Shown piece after piece: positions 60,473-64,000 of a DNA stretch of 64,000 bases. The notes below the pieces were generated by a model that saw only the letters and a list, made by a program, of their open reading frames with translations, was not told where the DNA came from and ran no database searches. The position numbers were made by a program, and so were the translations under genes. Each line of letters begins with the position of its first letter. Within the stretch, counting starts at the first letter, position 1. The DNA comes from QGON01 sp963691905 (GTDB lineage: Bacteria; Pseudomonadota; Gammaproteobacteria; Chromatiales; Chromatiaceae), in assembly GCA_963691905.1 (NCBI GenBank), contig OY829894.1, positions 372,001 to 436,000 on the forward strand, read 5' to 3'.

Positions 60473-60968
60473 GGGATGCCTGCTCTATTTCGAGGCCGCT
60501 TGCGGCAGCAATTTGTGTGAGGGCGATGGAGCGGTCTGTTTCACCCCAATGCGAAAAAACAACCTGATATCTGCCCGATTCTTCCTCTTGGACACGCATT
60601 TGGCGTCCCGTAAGGCGTTCAATTCGAGTGGCAAATCCGCTGGCGGAGCGTTCACTGTGGAATGGGCTCCAGAATGGCTGCCATTGTTGCTCGATTGTCT
60701 GAAGCTCGATATTGGATATTGGTGGCTCTTCAGTCGTGGTGGGTCTGTCGACCTGGATTGGCGGATCTTCCAATTGGCGGTCGTCTGCCGTTGAGGTGGT
60801 GTGTGATACCTCGGCCACTTGGCTGGGTGTTGCCGGAACACTTTGTGATGGCATTTGAGTGGGTTGGGGAGTACTGGAGACCCGCTGAATCGGTGTCGGG
60901 TTGAAAACCATACCCAGGAGGAAAACAGCCACCCCGAAACCTGCTATAAGCCCGATGAATTTTATCAT
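60456..60968 (-). CDS. Single-pass membrane protein with SPOR-like C-terminal domain
   Basis: A roughly 170-residue protein. One N-terminal membrane helix (MIKFIGLIAGFGVAVFLLGMVF), a Pro/Thr/Ser-rich linker (about 25-90) and a C-terminal compact domain (about 95-160) with SGFATRIERLTGRQMRVQEEESGRYQVVFSHW, which resembles a SPOR/YdhP-like fold that could bind glycan chains. The ATG at 60968 is preferred because GAGGAA lies 7 bp upstream; an ATG at 60980 lacks a ribosome-binding site. It overlaps the transglycosylase gene. Family not identified with certainty. Confidence 0.65.
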   Translation of the reverse strand: MIKFIGLIAGFGVAVFLLGMVFNPTPIQRVSSTPQPTQMPSQSVPATPSQVAEVSHTTSTADDRQLEDPPIQVDRPTTTEEPPISNIELQTIEQQWQPFWSPFHSERSASGFATRIERLTGRQMRVQEEESGRYQVVFSHWGETDRSIALTQIAAASGLEIEQASHDPNK

Positions 60969-60982
60969 GACATTCCTCATTA

Positions 60983-62509
60983 CTAATAAATATTAATCAA
61001 TGAGTTATTGGTATTACTTAATGTAATATCTCTTGATGTCCATGCCACATTTGAAGCGTGCTCCAACATCAATTGATCAAGTTTCTGCAACCAACTCATC
61101 AGTTCTTCAGCATTGAGTTGTGGATCTTCGTAACCGTGGCAACTCTCCGGCAGGAGGGCGAGATGGGCGGCGACTACCCCTGCGCTGCGATCATCATTGG
61201 TGATTATCGCGTAGTAGGTCTCTCGTCCGGAATGGTCATCACTATGCAATACGCCCTCCACGCCTCGCCGATGCCGTGAAGGTAGACGCAGGGTCTTTCC
61301 ATTGGAATTCCGGGAAGACCTCACTCCGAGATGCCGGCACTCTGACGGGGCGAGACGAAACAGTGCGCCGTCGCCACGCTTTTTGAAGAAGAACCCCCGG
61401 CTCTCTGTGGGTGCAGCTATCTCCAGGGCAAAGCACCCCTGCTTGGGAATGGCCGCCTGCCCGTTGAGTACGCGCTCTCCGGAGCGCCAGGGATGGCGTG
61501 TGCCGCAGAGCGAGAGTTTTCTCGGTGTGATGATCTGCAGAACGCCGGCGCTTTTAGTCACGCTCACCGGCCTCTCTTTCTGAGCAGGAACAGCCTCGGT
61601 GGTTGCGGCCTGTGCAGGGCCAGACAGAAGATAGGTGCTGACACTGATATCCGGCAATGCCGAAGCAGCCTCAGCAGGTTGAACCAGAATCCAGAACTGT
61701 TGCAGATTTCCAGAGATCCGGTGAGTTTTTCCTTTTATCGTCAGATCGGCATCAGTCTGTTTTTTTTCAATAAGAACATCGCCGAAACGGGCGAGATAGT
61801 GGCTGAGCAGTTCCATGGTTGTACGGGCCTGTGCTTCATCACTCTCATAAGGCTGAATATGAAGTTTTGGGTTTTGAACAGGCAACTGTTTAAGACGGCA
61901 GTAGAGGTCATCAGCCAGTTGTCTGGCCATAAGATCCGGTTGGCCTTGAACAAAAGGCAGCATTCGCAGGCCTCGAAGTGACTCATCCAGATGCACAGTG
62001 CGCAGCAATTCCGCCTGCTGACGGGATGCCACTCCCTGCCATTGCCGGCTGAACCCGGAGACCCAACTGTTCTGTTGCAGATCCAATGCCCTGAGGGTCA
62101 GATTCAACTGCCGACTGCTGTCGAGTCTGAGATCCAGGCCGATGAAATAGTGGATCGGATGTTCACCATCACAGGGCTTGGTGGGTCTATCCCGATGGCT
62201 CCAGTGTTTGTCCCGTTGTTGTCGGGCCAGATGAATACCCGGAGTCGCCAGTAGTTCGGCGTTGATTTTATCGCGTATGTCCCGTGTCAGCCGATCCATT
62301 TTTGGTTGAATCGCGCCGTCGTTTAGTCTGCCCAGCAGTACGGGTTCTCCCTGGAAACGGGGATGTTGGCTGAGTTGTGTTTTGAGATAGGGGATAAGAT
62401 CCTGCTCGACCCACTGGTCAAGCGTGGATTGTGATGCGGGTCTGGTCTGTTGGGTGACACAACCACTCAGGCCTATCAGAAGCAGAGTAAGACAGATTAA
62501 TCTAAACAT
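60983..62509 (-). CDS. Large lipoprotein of unknown function in the ExbBD-like operon
   Basis: A 508-residue predicted lipoprotein: MFRLICLTLLLIGLSGC gives a type II signal with Cys17 as the lipidation site (lipobox LSGC). The residue after Cys is Val, so outer-membrane sorting is likely. The early region (GRLNDGAIQPKMDRLTRDIRDKINAELLATPG) resembles periplasmic domains of CsgG/FlgO-like proteins, but only loosely. The middle and C-terminal parts are unfamiliar; the latter includes YYAIITNDD. The shorter frame starting at 62509 is used; a longer one to 62569 would destroy the signal peptide. It overlaps the upstream gene by 8 bases. Confidence 0.65.
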   Translation of the reverse strand: MFRLICLTLLLIGLSGCVTQQTRPASQSTLDQWVEQDLIPYLKTQLSQHPRFQGEPVLLGRLNDGAIQPKMDRLTRDIRDKINAELLATPGIHLARQQRDKHWSHRDRPTKPCDGEHPIHYFIGLDLRLDSSRQLNLTLRALDLQQNSWVSGFSRQWQGVASRQQAELLRTVHLDESLRGLRMLPFVQGQPDLMARQLADDLYCRLKQLPVQNPKLHIQPYESDEAQARTTMELLSHYLARFGDVLIEKKQTDADLTIKGKTHRISGNLQQFWILVQPAEAASALPDISVSTYLLSGPAQAATTEAVPAQKERPVSVTKSAGVLQIITPRKLSLCGTRHPWRSGERVLNGQAAIPKQGCFALEIAAPTESRGFFFKKRGDGALFRLAPSECRHLGVRSSRNSNGKTLRLPSRHRRGVEGVLHSDDHSGRETYYAIITNDDRSAGVVAAHLALLPESCHGYEDPQLNAEELMSWLQKLDQLMLEHASNVAWTSRDITLSNTNNSLINIY

Positions 62510-63347
62510 TCCCTTGTCTCCTTTCCAGTTTGACACGGCCCAGGGCATCGATAATGAGCAGACCGCCACTGGACTCCTGCATCAATTGTTGAATTTTTTC
62601 CTGCAGCGGATGGGGTAGTTCCACGCCCCAGACGACCGATGTGCCTGATGTCGTGATGGGCTGTTGTTGAAAGGCTTGCAGAACATCACCGGGTACTGTT
62701 TCAGGCGTCATTTCATGGTATCGACGGGGAGAGGGTGTAACATGAAACACCGTTTTTCCATTGGTAAATGTAAGTTTCCAGGTTGCCTTAGGGCCTAGTG
62801 CATAGAGTTGAATTCTCTTGTTTTGAACTAGGTGTTTCAAAGCCTGATCTGAGGAGAATCTCAGTTCAAATCCTGGTTCTTCATCTTTAGCGGCGTTTGT
62901 CTCATGCGCCTCGACAGGAGTGACGGTTTGAGGTTTTTTCTTTAACTGTTGATCCAGGGAGGACAGATCTTTCCGACGCTGTTTTATCTTTAGATTCAAT
63001 ACAGAGAGTTGCTGCTGTTTCTGTTGAGACTGTGTCGTCAGCGCTTTCTGTTCGTCAGTAATCCGGCGATGTTTTTGCTGTTGTTGCTCGATATCTGTAT
63101 GAAGTTGCTCCTGAGAGGCGATGAGGGTCTGCTGCTCCTGTTTCAATCGGCTGTTGTCGGTTTTCTCTTCAACGACTTTCGGTTCTTCCGAAGCTGCCTG
63201 CGGCAGTGACTGCACCAAGGCAAAGATCGCCATCAGGCAAAAGCCGAGAATTGCCATAAAGCGCATCACATCGGTCTGCAGTTCATCCGTGCCACCGGAT
63301 CCTGCATGGGGGTCAGCGCTGTAACTTTGTGAGTGCCAGAGGTTCAT
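62502..63347 (-). CDS. ExbD/MotB-like membrane protein with periplasmic coiled coil
   Basis: A 281-residue protein with a short cytoplasmic N-terminus and one membrane helix at about 27-46. The helix is preceded by Asp26 in ELQTDVMRFMAILGFCLMA, the same placement as the proton-binding Asp of ExbD (DVMLVLL). A long Gln/Glu-rich coiled coil follows (about 60-140), then a compact domain (about 175-280) ending in LLIIDALGRVKLERRQGNV. The start at 63347 was preferred because the longer frame would run through the upstream gene; overlap with the ExbB-like gene is 35 bases. It should form a proton channel with that protein. Confidence 0.7.
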   Translation of the reverse strand: MNLWHSQSYSADPHAGSGGTDELQTDVMRFMAILGFCLMAIFALVQSLPQAASEEPKVVEEKTDNSRLKQEQQTLIASQEQLHTDIEQQQQKHRRITDEQKALTTQSQQKQQQLSVLNLKIKQRRKDLSSLDQQLKKKPQTVTPVEAHETNAAKDEEPGFELRFSSDQALKHLVQNKRIQLYALGPKATWKLTFTNGKTVFHVTPSPRRYHEMTPETVPGDVLQAFQQQPITTSGTSVVWGVELPHPLQEKIQQLMQESSGGLLIIDALGRVKLERRQGNV

Positions 63348-63990
63348 CCCGATTCTCTTGGTGGTGACTGATTCGTTGCAGGTGGCTGTCGATGCGATCC
63401 AGCGAGGTCTGTACTGCCGTGTTGTGCTGCTCGGCCAGATGGCTGTAGTAGCGCTGTAGCTCACCACCAACGGCAACTGCCTTCACGACACGCATCAGGT
63501 AGCCGCCAATGCCGCCGAATATGGTGGTGGAGAGCGCGAGCAGGATCCCTCCATCGACCAATCGTTGAAGAATGACGAAGGCACCGAGTTGCGCTGCGGT
63601 CTCAGGGTCGCCGAGAGCGAAGAGCAGGGCACTGCGCATCCCGATGGCGGTCCAGATCACGCCAATGCCGAAAAACAGCCCGATCCAGATGTCGGTCAGG
63701 TGTGCGGCCTGGACGATCCTGTCGATGGATTGTCCTGCAGTAATGCGTTGCCGCAGGGTGCGCAGACTTAGCAGAAACAGCAGGAATACCAGGGAGAAGG
63801 GCCAAATAGCCATGCCCATATTGCGGCTGCTCCAGCTAAACAGGTTTTGCAAGCCTTCCAGGGATTCGGCTGAGATTGTCACCAGGTTTTGGGCCGACAG
63901 CAGCCACAATAGCAGGCCGCCAATACTCAGAGTGATAGACATACCCAGCAGAAATCCCTTCAGAAAGCGACTGAGATATCCCCTTTTCAT
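63313..63990 (-). CDS. MotA/TolQ/ExbB-like proton-channel protein
   Basis: A 225-residue membrane protein with four helices (about 12-33, 55-78, 98-120 and 137-165). The fourth, LVDGGILLALSTTIFGGIGGYLMRVV, matches the ExbB/TolQ motif around GIAEALVTTALGL, and IGVIWTAIGMRSAL fits the GTVxGM helix. The C-terminal helix (about 170-215) is polar. This kind of protein surrounds ExbD-like partners and harnesses the proton-motive force. It is the first gene of the operon seen here; AAGAGAAG precedes the ATG at 63990 just inside the window edge, so further genes may lie upstream. Confidence 0.75.
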   Translation of the reverse strand: MKRGYLSRFLKGFLLGMSITLSIGGLLLWLLSAQNLVTISAESLEGLQNLFSWSSRNMGMAIWPFSLVFLLFLLSLRTLRQRITAGQSIDRIVQAAHLTDIWIGLFFGIGVIWTAIGMRSALLFALGDPETAAQLGAFVILQRLVDGGILLALSTTIFGGIGGYLMRVVKAVAVGGELQRYYSHLAEQHNTAVQTSLDRIDSHLQRISHHQENRDEPLALTKLQR

Positions 63991-64000
63991 CGCTTCTCTT

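Overview
The window looks like a chromosomal segment of a gammaproteobacterium. The evidence is the fatty-acid cluster yceD-rpmF-plsX-fabHDG-acpP-fabF-pabC, the run rpsF-rpsR-rplI-dnaB-alr-radA, a FlrABC-type flagellar cascade, ubiTUV and rdgC. Coding density is high and GC is moderate. Together with oadGAB, a UbiTUV oxygen-independent ubiquinone route and a Vi-antigen-like sugar operon, this suggests a facultatively anaerobic, motile, polysaccharide-coated organism, possibly related to sulfur-oxidising Sedimenticola/Thiodiazotropha-type bacteria. The genus is an inference.

Layout. 1-3.4 kb: the tail of a defence region, with a DNA-phosphorothioation-associated methyltransferase carrying an M15-like C-terminal domain, a HEPN-type protein, and a RelE/HigA toxin-antitoxin pair with a near-leaderless promoter. 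3.7-15.3 kb: maf facing oadGAB, then the fatty-acid synthesis cluster. 15.4-20.4 kb: copy 1 of a carbamoyltransferase/SxtJ/DUF5989 cassette, a divergent SGNH hydrolase, an acyltransferase and tRNA-Lys. 20.5-28.6 kb: a split gamma-butyrobetaine-hydroxylase-like pair, ubiT, murI, ubiUV, two radical SAM genes and an HDOD regulator. 28.7-35 kb: ribosomal and replication genes, alr and radA. 35.2-38.9 kb: a second SGNH gene and copy 2 of the cassette (2,432 bp, two mismatches seen by eye). 39-52.9 kb: PilZ and FHA proteins, flrABC, fliEFGHIJ, an fliK/flhB-like pair and a GYF-pentapeptide-repeat membrane protein behind a sigma-28-like promoter. 53-56.1 kb: an AMMECR1-like gene, rdgC and an intact IS630 element. 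56.1-59.5 kb: three nucleotide-sugar genes. 59.7-64 kb: a little-known operon of an ExbB/MotA-like channel, an ExbD-like coiled-coil protein, a large lipoprotein, a SPOR-like protein and a lytic transglycosylase.

How parts fit together. Flagellar control can be read from the DNA: a sigma-70 promoter for flrA, near-consensus sigma-54 sites before flrB and fliE, and a sigma-28 site before the pentapeptide gene. The cassette, SGNH and acyltransferase genes and the sugar-nucleotide operon all point to modified surface glycans. The most noteworthy items are the duplicated sxtIJK-like cassette with coding-bounded identity, the ExbBD-like envelope operon, the GYF-pentapeptide protein in the flagellar regulon, the M15-like fusion, and an IS630 insertion that rebuilds the stop codon it hit.
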